From NCBI GenBank assembly GCA_965217625.1, contig OZ244557.1, positions 1,178,001 through 1,242,000 on the forward strand: a stretch of DNA of 64,000 nt. The letters run 5' to 3'. Below are positions 8,769-18,534 of this stretch, one piece after another (position 1 is the stretch's first letter; each line of letters begins with the position of its first letter). The DNA is from TK10-74A sp965217625 (GTDB lineage Bacteria > Chloroflexota > Dehalococcoidia > Bin125). The notes under the pieces were generated by a model. The model had not been told where the DNA came from. It ran no database searches and saw nothing but the letters and a program-made list of their open reading frames with translations. The position numbers and the translations under genes are program-made.

Positions 8769-9131
8769 CTAGTCGTCCCGCGTCGACTCGGCCCTGGCCG
8801 GCTGCTTGGAGTCGGCGCGCTCGGACCCGTCTGACCGATCAGGGCCCGACTCGCCGGAGCCCGGCTCATCGGAGCCCGAGTCGCCGGAGGAGCGGTCTTC
8901 GCCGTCCTTGCCGTGCTGGAGCTTCTCGGCGCCATCGCGCAGGCTGCGACGGTTGTCCGTGGAGTACCAGCCGGAGCCCTTGAACACGATCGCCGGCGGG
9001 GCCGGGATGCGCTGCGACACGGCCCGGCACATGGGGCAGCGCTGCCGGGGCTTGGCGTCCCAGCCCTCGCGTTTCTCGTAGGAATGCCGGCACTTCGTGC
9101 ACTCATAGACGTAACGGGGCAACGTGGGCAC
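8769..9131 (-). CDS. FmdB-family zinc-ribbon protein
   Basis: The 120-residue product begins with a FmdB-type zinc ribbon in which two CxxC pairs (CTKC and CPMC) are separated by about 20 residues. This is followed by the conserved FKGSGWYSTD segment. The C-terminal half (about 75-120) is a charged Ser/Gly/Asp-rich low-complexity tail. The start is the GTG at 9131. The biochemical role of FmdB proteins is not established; a regulatory or nucleic-acid-binding role is usually assumed. Confidence 0.88.
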   Translation of the reverse strand: MPTLPRYVYECTKCRHSYEKREGWDAKPRQRCPMCRAVSQRIPAPPAIVFKGSGWYSTDNRRSLRDGAEKLQHGKDGEDRSSGDSGSDEPGSGESGPDRSDGSERADSKQPARAESTRDD

Positions 9132-9509
9132 TCCGATCGATTCGCGCCTGCCCGCACCATCGAGCAGGTCCGCTGGCGCGGCCCTCGCGTCACGGTCCCT
9201 ATGTCAATCGCCATGGAGGGAACAGCGGGGACGCGTCCAGCCTAGCAGCCGGGATCGAGATCAGCCCGGTGCGACGGCCGCAAGGGCGATCACTGTGCCG
9301 ACTAGTGTATGGGCTGACCAGTGTATCGGCGCGGCTGTCATCGTCCGCCGGTCCAAGCCTATACTACCGCGGACCTACCACCCGTGGCGCTGGCTCGCGG
9401 CATCGGCGTCGATGCTGCGTTCCCCTGGCGGGCGCCGACCCGCCAGACCGCGAGCGCCGGAGCAATCGATGTCCCCGCGACGCCGCCCTGGACATCACGC
9501 TGGAGCATC
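9132..9509 (+). promoter_or_regulatory. Divergent intergenic region with candidate rpsB promoter
   Basis: These 378 bp separate the leftward FmdB gene from rpsB. A candidate rightward promoter has -10 TATACT at 9360-9365 and a weak -35 CTGTCA at 9335-9340 with a long 19-bp spacer. That would give a leader of about 140 nt before rpsB. I could not find a clear S2-binding pseudoknot by eye. No further gene is supported here. Confidence 0.4.
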
Positions 9510-10265
<756 letters not shown>

Positions 10266-10319
10266 CGCCCGCCCCGGCATCGCCCCCAGCCGGCCCCGCG
10301 CCGGTCGAAAGGAACCCCT

Positions 10320-10826
10320 GTGACCGTCACCCTGGACGACATCAAGACCCTGCGCGCCGAGACGGGCGCCGGCGTGATGGCCTGTCGCACCGCGCTGGGC
10401 GAATCCGCCGGCGACCTCGATCGGGCCCGGGCGATCCTGCGCGAGCGGGGCGTCGCGACCGCCGCCAAGCGGGCCGGCCGCGAGGCCGCCGAGGGCGTGG
10501 TCGAGTCGTACCTGCACCGCGGGCGGATTGGCGCGATGCTGGAGTTGAACTGCGAGACGGACTTCGTCGCGCGGACGGACGTCTTCAAGGAGCTGGCGCA
10601 CGATATCGCCATGCAGATCGCATCGATGAACCCCCAGGTCGTCGATGCCGCCGACCTCCCGGCCGACGCCGAGGGCAGCCCGGCGGAGCTGGCCCTGCTC
10701 TCGCAGAGCTTCATCAAAGACCCCGGCAAGACCATCCAGGATCTGATCACCGAGGCGGTGGCCAGCACGGGCGAGAAGATCGTCGTGCGACGCTTCGCGC
10801 GCTACGAACTCGGCGGCGGATCGTAG
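10320..10826 (+). CDS. tsf: Elongation factor Ts (short form)
   Basis: The 168-residue nucleotide-exchange factor for EF-Tu has the N-terminal UBA-like KTLRAETGAGVMACRTAL motif and a single core domain with NCETDFVART. It is much shorter than the about 280-residue proteobacterial form and resembles the compact EF-Ts of Thermus, cyanobacteria and Chloroflexota. The start is GTG 10320 with GGA upstream. The downstream pyrH begins within 30 bp. Confidence 0.95.
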   Translation: MTVTLDDIKTLRAETGAGVMACRTALGESAGDLDRARAILRERGVATAAKRAGREAAEGVVESYLHRGRIGAMLELNCETDFVARTDVFKELAHDIAMQIASMNPQVVDAADLPADAEGSPAELALLSQSFIKDPGKTIQDLITEAVASTGEKIVVRRFARYELGGGS

Positions 10827-10852
10827 GCCACCGGGCAGGGAGGAGGGACGTC

Positions 10853-11593
10853 ACGGGCGAGCGCGTCCTGATCAAAATCAGCGGCGAAGCGCTCCTCGGT
10901 GGGCGTCCGTTCGGCATCCACCCGGAAACGTTGAGCGGCATCGCGCGGCAGATCGGCCGCCTGCGCGCGCTCGACTTCGAAGTGGCGCTGGTGGTGGGCG
11001 GGGGCAACCTGTTCCGCGGGCGTACGGCGGCCGAGGCGGGCATGGACCGCGCCACGGCCGACTACGCCGGCATGCTCGCCACCGTGATCAACGGCCTCGC
11101 CCTGCAGGACGCGCTGGAGCGCGAAGACCTGCAGGTGCGCACGATGTCGGCGATCACCGTGGCGCAGGTGGCGGAGGCCTACATCCGCCGCCGGGCCATT
11201 CGCCACCTCGAGAAGGGGCGCGTGGTGCTGTTCGTCGCGGGCACCGGCAACCCCTACGTCACGACCGACACGGCCGCCGCCCTGCGCGGCGTCGAGATCG
11301 ACGCGGCGCGGCTGCTGATGGCCAAGAACGGCGTCGACGGCGTCTACACGGCGGACCCGGCCGTCGACGCGGCGGCCCGGCGCTACGCCACGATCTCCTA
11401 TCGCGACGCCATCGCCCAGAACATCGGCGTGGTCATGGACACCGCCGCCCTCTCGCTCTGCGAGGAGAACGACCTGCCCATCCTGGTCTTTGATATCGCC
11501 GCGCCGGACGCTATCGTGCAAGCGGTGATGGGCGGCTCCGTTGGTACGCTCGTCGGGCCGGAGGCCACGCGCCTCGCCGGCGCCGCCGAGTAG
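10853..11593 (+). CDS. pyrH: UMP kinase PyrH, non-canonical start
   Basis: UMP kinase phosphorylates UMP to UDP. The frame encodes the conserved N-terminal strand RVLIKISGEALLGG, then VVGGGNLFRG and DRATADYAGM, and ends near 246 residues as expected. The first canonical in-frame start downstream (TTG 10931) would delete the KISGEAL phosphate-binding motif. A strong AGGAGG at 10841-10846 points to initiation around 10850-10855, where the codons are GTC and ACG. I place the start at the ACG (10853), by inference. A sequencing error is the alternative. The gene identity is certain; the start is not. Confidence 0.9.
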   Translation, partial: TGERVLIKISGEALLGGRPFGIHPETLSGIARQIGRLRALDFEVALVVGGGNLFRGRTAAEAGMDRATADYAGMLATVINGLALQDALEREDLQVRTMSAITVAQVAEAYIRRRAIRHLEKGRVVLFVAGTGNPYVTTDTAAALRGVEIDAARLLMAKNGVDGVYTADPAVDAAARRYATISYRDAIAQNIGVVMDTAALSLCEENDLPILVFDIAAPDAIVQAVMGGSVGTLVGPEATRLAGAAE

Positions 11594-11626
11594 CCCCCGC
11601 GCGGGCGGGCGAAGGACCGCGACATC

Positions 11627-12199
11627 ATGGACGACGACGACCTCACCGCACTCGCCCTGGACGAAGCCCGCACGCGCATGCGTAAGACGATCGCGTCCCA
11701 CCAGCGCGACCTCGACGCCGTCCGCACCGGACGGGCGCAGCCGTCGCTGATCGAGTCGCTGGCGATCGGCTACTACGGCGTGCCGACGCCGCTCAAGCAG
11801 CTCGCCACGATCACGGCGCCCGACGCGCGCCTGCTGGTCATCCAACCCTGGGACAAGAACGCCTTCGACCCCATCGCCCGGTCCATTCAGCAGTCGGACC
11901 TGGGGCTCAATCCGCAGAGCGACGGCGTGGTCATCCGGCTGGTCATCCCGGAGCTCACGGAGGAACGCCGCAGGCAGCTCGTGCGTCAGGTGGGGCAGAA
12001 GAACGAGGCGGCGCGCGTCGCCCTGCGCAACATCCGGCGCGACGCGCAGGTGGAGATGCGCAAGATGCTCAAGGACAAGGACATCTCGCAGGACGAGGAG
12101 CGCCGCGCCCACGACCAGCTCGACAAGCTGACCCACGGCTTCCAGGAGCGGATCGACCGGGACGGCGCGGTGAAGGAGCGCGAGCTCTTGGAGGTCTGA
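11627..12199 (+). CDS. frr: Ribosome recycling factor
   Basis: The 190-residue protein splits post-termination ribosomes together with EF-G. It has the conserved VRTGRAQPSLIESL helix, YYGVPTPLKQLA, and the C-terminal helical KDISQDEERRAHDQLDKLT region. The length is typical. The ATG at 11627 lies 33 bp after pyrH, and uppS begins 2 bp after its stop. Confidence 0.97.
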   Translation: MDDDDLTALALDEARTRMRKTIASHQRDLDAVRTGRAQPSLIESLAIGYYGVPTPLKQLATITAPDARLLVIQPWDKNAFDPIARSIQQSDLGLNPQSDGVVIRLVIPELTEERRRQLVRQVGQKNEAARVALRNIRRDAQVEMRKMLKDKDISQDEERRAHDQLDKLTHGFQERIDRDGAVKERELLEV

Positions 12200-12201
12200 G
12201 C

Positions 12202-12963
12202 GTGGTTGTCGCCCCGGAGCGCCGGACCGAGAACGTTCCCCGGCACGTCGCCGTGATCATGGACGCCAACGGCCGCTGGGCGGAGACGCGCGGCCTGTCG
12301 CGCATGGAGGGCCACGCCGCCGGCACAGAGAACATCCGCGAGATCATCCGCCTGTTCGGCGAGCGCGGCGTGCGCGTGCTCACCCTCTACGCCTTCTCCA
12401 CCGAGAATTGGCGCCGCCCCCCGGATGAGGTGCGCGGCCTGATGCACATCCTCTCCCGCGTGATCGAGCGCGAACTCGAGCCGCTGCACGAGGCGGGCGT
12501 GCAACTGCGCTACATCGGCCAGTTGGACGTGCTGGAGCCGGTGCTGCGCCGGCAGATCCGGCACGCCGTCGCGCGCACGGCCGCGAACACCGAGATGACC
12601 GTCTGCGTGGCGTTCAACTACGGCGGCCGCTCGGAGGTGGTCGACGCGATCCGCCGGATCGTGGCGTCGGGCGTGCCGGCGGCGGAGATCGACGAGGCGC
12701 TCGTCTCGCGCCACCTCTACACCGACGGGCTGCCCGACCCCGACCTGATCATCCGCACCGGCGGCCAGCAGCGGCTCTCGAACTTCCTCATCTGGCAGGC
12801 CGCCTACGCGGAGTACTTCTTCACCCCCACCTACTGGCCCGACTTCTCGCAGGCCGACGTCGACGAGGCGCTGGAGGCCTACGCCCAGCGGGTGCGCAAG
12901 TTCGGCGGCCTCGCGGCGCGGCAGACGCGGGGCGCCGACGCGCCCGGCGGGCCGCGCGGCTGA
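12202..12963 (+). CDS. uppS: Isoprenyl (undecaprenyl) diphosphate synthase
   Basis: The 253-residue cis-prenyltransferase elongates FPP to the lipid carrier used for cell-envelope sugars. Conserved motifs include HVAVIMDANGRWA with the catalytic Asp, YAFSTENWRRP, and RTGGQQRLSNFLIWQ. Two departures are visible. The usual MDGN is MDAN, and the Mg-binding Glu of the RTxGExR motif (E213 in E. coli UppS) is Gln. The C-terminal 20 residues are a Gly/Arg-rich tail. The GTG start is 2 bp after frr. Confidence 0.93.
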   Translation: MVVAPERRTENVPRHVAVIMDANGRWAETRGLSRMEGHAAGTENIREIIRLFGERGVRVLTLYAFSTENWRRPPDEVRGLMHILSRVIERELEPLHEAGVQLRYIGQLDVLEPVLRRQIRHAVARTAANTEMTVCVAFNYGGRSEVVDAIRRIVASGVPAAEIDEALVSRHLYTDGLPDPDLIIRTGGQQRLSNFLIWQAAYAEYFFTPTYWPDFSQADVDEALEAYAQRVRKFGGLAARQTRGADAPGGPRG

Positions 12964-12978
12964 CGGGGCGAGAGCGAC

Positions 12979-13845
12979 GTGCCCACGTCGATGCGGCCCT
13001 CGAGGGCGTTCGTGCTGCGCGCAGCGACCAGCGCCGTCGGGCTGCCGGTGGTGATCCTGCTAATCAGCGTGGGGGGGCCGGTGCTGGCGGCGGCGGTCGC
13101 GGCGCTGCTGGCGGTGGCGGTGTTGGAGTTCGGCCTGGGTATGGGGCTGGGCCGCCGCGACCCGGTGCTGTGGCTGGCGCTGGCGGGCGCCGTCGCGATG
13201 ACCGCCGCCGCGCTCGGCGATGACGTGCCCCCGCACTGGCCGCTCAGCGCCGCCGTGATCGCGATCGTCGCCGCGCCGGTGCTCCAGCAACTCGTCCGCG
13301 AGCGCGGCCAGTCCCCCAGCAGCGCCCCCGATCCCGCCCTCTTCGGGGCGCTCTACGGGCGCTCGGCGGCCGGCCTCGTGGCGCTCGTATATGTCGGCTG
13401 GCTGGGCAGCTTCTTCGTCCTGCTGCGGGCGCTGCCCCAGGGGGAGGAGTGGCTGCTGCTCGCCGTCGGGGCGGGCATGGCGACGGATACGGGCGCGTTC
13501 GCCGTCGGCAAGCTGCTCGGCCGGCGACCGCTGGCGCCCCGCATCAGCCCGCGCAAGACGATCGAGGGAGGCATCGGCGGACTGCTGGTGGGCTTCGCGG
13601 CGGTGCTGTTGATCAACCTGCTCCCCGACCTGCAGGTCCCGGTCTGGAAGATGGCGCTGCTGGGCATCGCGCTGCCGCTGATGGCGACGGCCGGCGACCT
13701 GGCCGAGTCGGTGATCAAGCGCGCCCTGGACGTGAAGGACTTCTCGCAGCTCGTCCCGGGGCACGGCGGCGTCCTGGACCGGCTCGACAGCCTGCTCTTC
13801 GTCGCGCCGACCGTATACTTCTTCGTGCAATGGATCGTGCTCTAG
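12979..13845 (+). CDS. cdsA: Phosphatidate cytidylyltransferase
   Basis: The 288-residue integral membrane enzyme makes CDP-diacylglycerol from phosphatidate and CTP. Several hydrophobic helices span the first two thirds. The C-terminal CDS signature is intact (SVIKRALDVKD, then PGHGGVLDRLD). It starts with a GTG 15 bp after uppS. Its last 16 bases overlap the start of dxr. Confidence 0.95.
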   Translation: MPTSMRPSRAFVLRAATSAVGLPVVILLISVGGPVLAAAVAALLAVAVLEFGLGMGLGRRDPVLWLALAGAVAMTAAALGDDVPPHWPLSAAVIAIVAAPVLQQLVRERGQSPSSAPDPALFGALYGRSAAGLVALVYVGWLGSFFVLLRALPQGEEWLLLAVGAGMATDTGAFAVGKLLGRRPLAPRISPRKTIEGGIGGLLVGFAAVLLINLLPDLQVPVWKMALLGIALPLMATAGDLAESVIKRALDVKDFSQLVPGHGGVLDRLDSLLFVAPTVYFFVQWIVL

Positions 13846-15044
13846 ACGCCCCGCCATCCGCCGCCGCGCGGCCCGACGGCCGGCCCGACGGTCGGCCCAT
13901 TCGGCTCGCCCTGCTGGGAAGCACCGGCAGCATCGGCCGGCAGACGATCGACGTCATCCAGGCCATGCCGGAGCGCTTCGAGCTGCGCGGGCTCGCCGCC
14001 GGCCGCAACCTCGACCTGCTGGCGTCGCAGGCGACGGCGCTGCGCCCGGCCGCGATCTGGGCGGCCGGCGGCCCCAGCGAGCGCCTGCGCGAGATCGCGG
14101 CGGCGTCGGGCGCGACGATCAGCACGATGGACGAAATGGCCGCCGACCCGCTGCTCGACGTGCTCGTCGTGGGCACGGCGGGGCGGGCCGGCCTGGAGCC
14201 CACGCTGACCGCGCTCGAGCACGGCCGCGCCGTGGCCCTGGCCAACAAGGAGGTCGTGGTGATGGCGGGCCGCCTCGTGCGCGCCGCCGCCGACCGCGGC
14301 GGCGGCCAGCTGCGCCCGGTCGATTCCGAGCACAGCGCCATCTGGCAGTGCCTCTGGGGCGAGGAGGGCAACGAGATCCGTCGTATCCTGCTGACGGCGT
14401 CGGGCGGCGCGCTGCGCGATCTGCCGCGCGACGCCCTGGACGACGTCACGCCGGCGCAGGCGCTGCGCCACCCGACCTGGAACATGGGGGCCAAGATCAC
14501 GATCGACAGCGCCTCGCTGGTCAACAAGGGCATGGAGACGATCGAGGCCCGCTGGCTGTTCGACGTCCCCTACGAGCGCGTCGAGGTCGTGCAGCACGCG
14601 GAGTCGATCGTGCACTCGCTGGTCGAGATGGGCGACGGCTCCGTCAAGGCGCAGCTCGGCAACCCCGACATGCGCCTGCCCATCCAGTGCGCGCTGAGCT
14701 ACCCCGAACGCCTGCAGCCGACGGTCGCGCCGCTGGACCTGGCCGCGCTGGGCGCCCTGCACTTCGCCGCGCCGGACCTGGATCGCTACCCGGGGCTGCG
14801 CCTCAGCCAGGAGGCCGGCCGCCGCGGCGGGACGTATCCCTGCGTCCTGGCGGCCGCCGACGAGGTGGCGGTGACGGCGTTCCTGGGCGGCCAGATCCGC
14901 TTCACGGCGATCCCGGACGTCATCGACGCGGCCCTCTCGGCGCACGAGGGCGACGACGTCCCCGACCTGGAATCGATCGACGCCGCCGACGCCTGGGCGC
15001 GGCGCTTCGCCGCCGGCCACATCCGCGATCGGCTGCCGGTCTGA
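13830..15044 (+). CDS. dxr: 1-deoxy-D-xylulose 5-phosphate reductoisomerase
   Basis: The 404-residue enzyme commits DXP to the MEP isoprenoid pathway. The NADPH-binding GSTGSIGRQT lies near residue 30, followed by LANKEVVVMAG, PVDSEHSAIWQCL, the metal/substrate region TIDSASLVNKGME and NPDMRLPIQCAL. The ATG at 13830 overlaps cdsA by 16 nt; about 25 Pro/Asp/Arg-rich residues precede the Rossmann fold. It belongs functionally with ispG at 16.9 kb. Confidence 0.96.
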   Translation: MDRALDAPPSAAARPDGRPDGRPIRLALLGSTGSIGRQTIDVIQAMPERFELRGLAAGRNLDLLASQATALRPAAIWAAGGPSERLREIAAASGATISTMDEMAADPLLDVLVVGTAGRAGLEPTLTALEHGRAVALANKEVVVMAGRLVRAAADRGGGQLRPVDSEHSAIWQCLWGEEGNEIRRILLTASGGALRDLPRDALDDVTPAQALRHPTWNMGAKITIDSASLVNKGMETIEARWLFDVPYERVEVVQHAESIVHSLVEMGDGSVKAQLGNPDMRLPIQCALSYPERLQPTVAPLDLAALGALHFAAPDLDRYPGLRLSQEAGRRGGTYPCVLAAADEVAVTAFLGGQIRFTAIPDVIDAALSAHEGDDVPDLESIDAADAWARRFAAGHIRDRLPV

Positions 15045-15057
15045 TGGGCACTCTGTG

Positions 15058-16848
15058 ATGGTCCTGCTGGAAGCCGTTCTCCCCTTCGTCGGCGTCTTGG
15101 TGGGGCTGATCCTGATCCACGAGGCGGGGCACTACGTCACGGCGAAGATGGCCCACGTGCGCGTGGAGGAGTTCGGCGTCGGCTTCCCGCCGCGCCTGCG
15201 CGGCAAGCGCATCGGCGAGACGATCTACTCGATCAACTGGCTGCCGCTGGGCGGGTTCGTGCGGCTCACCGGCGAGGAGAGCGCGCGCGTCTTCATCGAG
15301 TCGGTGAACCCGCACGGCGCCGCCGCCGGCATCGGTATGCACGCGCGCGATGTGATCATCGGCGCCGCCGGCCGGCGGGTGCACAACGACGCCGAACTGG
15401 CCGCTGCGCTCACCGGGGCCGCGGAGGCCGGCAGCATCAGGCTCGTCTTCGAGCGTGAGATCTCCCCCGGCAGCGGCGGCGCCTGGGAGTACTACGCCGG
15501 CAACCTGCCCATCGGCCCGGCCCGCCCCACGGACGACGCGGACGCCGCCCCGGCGGACGCACCCACGGACGACGCCGACGCCGCCCCAGCGGACGCCCCC
15601 GCTGATGCACTCGCGGCCGAATCCGCGGCCGAATCCCCGGATACGTCAGAGACGCCGGCCGCGACGATCGGTCGCATCGCGGGCATGCAGGTGGGCCCCG
15701 ACCCGCGCTCCTTCGGCTCCCGCTCCCCGCTCACCCGGATCGGGATTCTGGCGGCCGGCGCGCTGATCAACCTCGTGCTGCCCATCCTGCTGTTCGCCCT
15801 CGCCGCGATGATCCCGCAGGACCGCGCCGCCGGGCCGGCCGTCGTGACATCGGTCGTGCGCGGGGGACCGGCCGATCTGGCCGGCTTCCAGGCCGGCGAT
15901 CGCGTCCTCAGCGTGGACGGCGTGACGACCCCACACCGCGGCGAGCTGGGCCTGCAGATCCGGCTCAACGTGGACCGCGACATCGAAGTCGTCCTGGAAC
16001 GCGACACGATGCAGCCGAGCGCAAGCCAGCAGCCGGGCGTCGCCAGCCGCGAGGTGATCGTCACCCGGCTCACGCCGCGCCTGGCCCCGCCCGAACTGGT
16101 GCACACGGTGCGCGAGGGCGACACCGTGCACGATGTGGCGGAGATCCTGGGGGTCAACGCCAGCCAGGTCCTGGAGGGCGCCGGACTCGGCGGCGGCGTC
16201 GCCCTCGACGAGGGGCTCGTCCTGGACCTCCCAAGCGAGCGCTACGTGGTGCAGAAGGACGACACGGCCTTCTCCGTCGCGCGGGACTTCGGCCTGCGCC
16301 AGCAGATGGTTCTCGACGCGGCCGGCATCGACCTGATCCACCTGCAACCGGGGCTCGAGGTCGTCGTGGAGCAGGGCCCGACGGGCATCACCGTCGCCAA
16401 CGGCAGCCTCAACCTCGTCCGGCAGAGCTCCGGCCCCCTCGCGGCACTGGTCTTCGGCGCCGAGCGGACACGCGACACGTTCATCCTCACCTACAACCTG
16501 GTCCGCGGCTGGATCGCCGGCGGCGAGCCGCTGACCGTCAACGGCCCCGTCGGGCTCGCGCAGGGCACCGGCGAGATCGTCCGGGACGCCGGCTGGCTCC
16601 GCCTGATCGAGCTCGCGGCGCTGATCAGCCTGAGCCTGGGCATCCTGAACCTGCTGCCCATCCCCGGGCTCGACGGCGGCCGCATCGTCTTCGTGCTGCT
16701 CGAGATCGCCCGGCGCGGCAAGCGCATCTCGCCGCAGAAGGAGGGGCTGGTGCACCTGGCCGGCTTCGCCCTGCTGATCGGCGCCGCCCTCGTGATCAGC
16801 TACTTCGACATCGTGCGGGTCATCCAGGGCGAGCCGCTGCTGCGCTAG
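15058..16848 (+). CDS. rseP: RseP-type site-2 zinc metalloprotease with LysM-like insert
   Basis: The membrane protease is 596-597 residues (GTG 15055 directly precedes ATG 15058). Numbered from the GTG, HEAGH (22-26) in the first transmembrane helix and GLDGG (538-542) near the last are the zinc-site motifs of S2P proteases. A first PDZ-like domain spans about 70-135, an Ala/Asp/Pro repeat linker 156-200, a membrane helix 228-250 and a second PDZ 260-345. Two consecutive LysM-like motifs (about 349-393 and 396-440), each beginning with a V-x-(E/K)-x-D-T pattern, are inserted before the last membrane helices. That insertion is unusual for RseP, which is normally about 350-450 residues. Confidence 0.92.
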   Translation: MVLLEAVLPFVGVLVGLILIHEAGHYVTAKMAHVRVEEFGVGFPPRLRGKRIGETIYSINWLPLGGFVRLTGEESARVFIESVNPHGAAAGIGMHARDVIIGAAGRRVHNDAELAAALTGAAEAGSIRLVFEREISPGSGGAWEYYAGNLPIGPARPTDDADAAPADAPTDDADAAPADAPADALAAESAAESPDTSETPAATIGRIAGMQVGPDPRSFGSRSPLTRIGILAAGALINLVLPILLFALAAMIPQDRAAGPAVVTSVVRGGPADLAGFQAGDRVLSVDGVTTPHRGELGLQIRLNVDRDIEVVLERDTMQPSASQQPGVASREVIVTRLTPRLAPPELVHTVREGDTVHDVAEILGVNASQVLEGAGLGGGVALDEGLVLDLPSERYVVQKDDTAFSVARDFGLRQQMVLDAAGIDLIHLQPGLEVVVEQGPTGITVANGSLNLVRQSSGPLAALVFGAERTRDTFILTYNLVRGWIAGGEPLTVNGPVGLAQGTGEIVRDAGWLRLIELAALISLSLGILNLLPIPGLDGGRIVFVLLEIARRGKRISPQKEGLVHLAGFALLIGAALVISYFDIVRVIQGEPLLR

Positions 16849-16858
16849 CAGCGCGCCG

Positions 16859-17992
16859 TCAGGACCCGCCGCGCGCGGCGATGAGCGCATCCACTTCCAG
16901 CTTGAGGCGGTCGAGGATCTCGTCGTAGCCGTAGAAGCCCAGCGCCTCGGGGCCCTTCTTCAGGTTCACCGCCGCGGGACCGCACCACAGGCCCAGGTCG
17001 GCGTCGTCGGTCTCGCCGGGGCCGTTCACGCGGCAGCCCATCACCGCGATCGTGATGTCGTGGTCCTGCGCGTACTGCGTCATCGCCTTCACGTCCTGCG
17101 CCAGGTCGATGAAGCGCTCGTTCTCGACCCGCGAGCAGGAGGGGCAGCTGATGATGTTCAGCCCCTCGTCGAGGCCCGGCGGCACCGAGCGGAAGCGCCC
17201 GGCCGCGATGTCGGCCAGGATCGCCCGGCCGACGCTGACCTCCTGGCCCTTGTCGTCGAAGGGCACCGTCAGCGAGACGCGAACGGTGTCGCCGATGCCG
17301 TCGGCGATCAGCTGCTCGAAGGCGACGCGCGTCTTGATGATGCCGTCGGGCGGCATTCCGGCCTCCGTCACGCCCAGGTGCAGCGGCACGTCGGGCCGCT
17401 CCCGCGCGAAGGCGCGGTTGACGGCCACGACCTTCTTCCAGTCGGAGTCCTTGAGCGAGACGACGTAGCGCTGGAAGCCCAGGCCGTCCAGGAGCGCGCA
17501 GTGCTCCAGCGCGCTGGCCACGATCGCCTGTTCGTGGTCGCCGTCGTAGCGGGCCATCATGCGCGGGTCCACGGAGCCGCAGTTGACCCCCACCCGCAAC
17601 GCGCAGTCGTGGCGCTCGGCCGTCTCGGCGAGGAATGCGACCTTCTGCTCGATCGACTTGTCCTTCTCGTGGTGGTGCAGGTGGCCGGGGTTGTAGCGCA
17701 TCTTGTCGACGTGCGGGGCGACCTCGGCGGCCAGCCGGTAGTTCTCCTGCAGGTCCACCGAGAGCGTCGCATCGGTGCGCTCGCGCACCGTCGCCAGGGC
17801 GCGCACGTCCTTGGAGGAGTCGACCGCGATGCGCACGAGGTCCGCCCCGGCGGCGCGGATCAGCTCCACCTGACGCAGCGTCGCGTCGATGTCCTGCGTG
17901 CGCGTCGCGGCCATCGACTGCACCGCGATGGGGGCGTCGCCGCCGATCTGGATGGCGCCGACGCGGACGGCGCGGGTGGGGTTGCGGCGCAT
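16859..17992 (-). CDS. ispG: 4-hydroxy-3-methylbut-2-enyl diphosphate synthase IspG
   Basis: The 377-residue Fe-S enzyme catalyses the penultimate MEP step (MEcPP to HMBPP). The TIM-barrel half contains VQSM, RIAVDS, KMRYNPGH and RVGVNCGS. The C-terminal half carries the cluster ligands CPSC and GCRVNGPGE. Length and motifs fit the short bacterial IspG. It is convergent with rseP, ending about 10 bp from it, and has its own upstream region at 17993-18047. Confidence 0.96.
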   Translation of the reverse strand: MRRNPTRAVRVGAIQIGGDAPIAVQSMAATRTQDIDATLRQVELIRAAGADLVRIAVDSSKDVRALATVRERTDATLSVDLQENYRLAAEVAPHVDKMRYNPGHLHHHEKDKSIEQKVAFLAETAERHDCALRVGVNCGSVDPRMMARYDGDHEQAIVASALEHCALLDGLGFQRYVVSLKDSDWKKVVAVNRAFARERPDVPLHLGVTEAGMPPDGIIKTRVAFEQLIADGIGDTVRVSLTVPFDDKGQEVSVGRAILADIAAGRFRSVPPGLDEGLNIISCPSCSRVENERFIDLAQDVKAMTQYAQDHDITIAVMGCRVNGPGETDDADLGLWCGPAAVNLKKGPEALGFYGYDEILDRLKLEVDALIAARGGS

Positions 17993-18047
17993 CGGGCGTC
18001 CTCGCTGCCGAATGATCGCTGGGGCCCGGGGGAACCCCTCCGGTCGA

Positions 18048-18530
18048 GTGTACCGCCCGTTGCCGCGATCGGCGCGGCTCGCACCGGCCCCGGGAGCGGC
18101 ACGGCTCGCCGTCTACGCTGCCTGTGTGCTCTTCGACGCGATCTTCCTGACGCTGTTCTTCCTGACGTGGCTGCTGCTGGGCGCGATCCCCTGGCTGGTC
18201 GTGGGCGTGCGACGCCGGGCCGACGGGGCGCTCTGGGCGTTGCCCTTCGCCCTGCTGGGCGGCGCTGGGGGCGGCGTGCTCGTGCCGCTCATCGGGCTGG
18301 ACGACGGCTGGGGCGTCGGCGTGAGCATGCTGGGAGCGCTGCTGGGCGGCGCGACGCTGACCGGGACGTCGCTGCAGGTCTGGGACGACCACGCCCTGGG
18401 ACGGCGCTTCGCACGCTGGGCGACGCCGTCCGCTGGCGAGCAGCCCGCCCCGCCGGTAGATTCGCCTGTAGATTTGGACGGGCCCCGCCCGGGGGACACC
18501 GGCGACTCCGGCACGGAATCGCCCCGCTGA
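18048..18530 (+). CDS. Small hydrophobic membrane protein, unknown function
   Basis: The frame encodes three clear hydrophobic segments: a long LTLFFLTWLLLGAIPW helix, a Gly/Ala/Leu helix ending VLVPLIGL, and a third containing SMLGALLGGATLTG. A polar Asp/Pro-rich tail of about 40 residues follows. Starts are uncertain: GTG 18048 gives 160 residues and GTG 18126 gives 134 with the first helix at the N-terminus. Neither has a clear Shine-Dalgarno sequence. It ends 4 bp before proS. I do not recognise the family. Confidence 0.55.
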   Translation: MYRPLPRSARLAPAPGAARLAVYAACVLFDAIFLTLFFLTWLLLGAIPWLVVGVRRRADGALWALPFALLGGAGGGVLVPLIGLDDGWGVGVSMLGALLGGATLTGTSLQVWDDHALGRRFARWATPSAGEQPAPPVDSPVDLDGPRPGDTGDSGTESPR

Positions 18531-18534
18531 ACGG

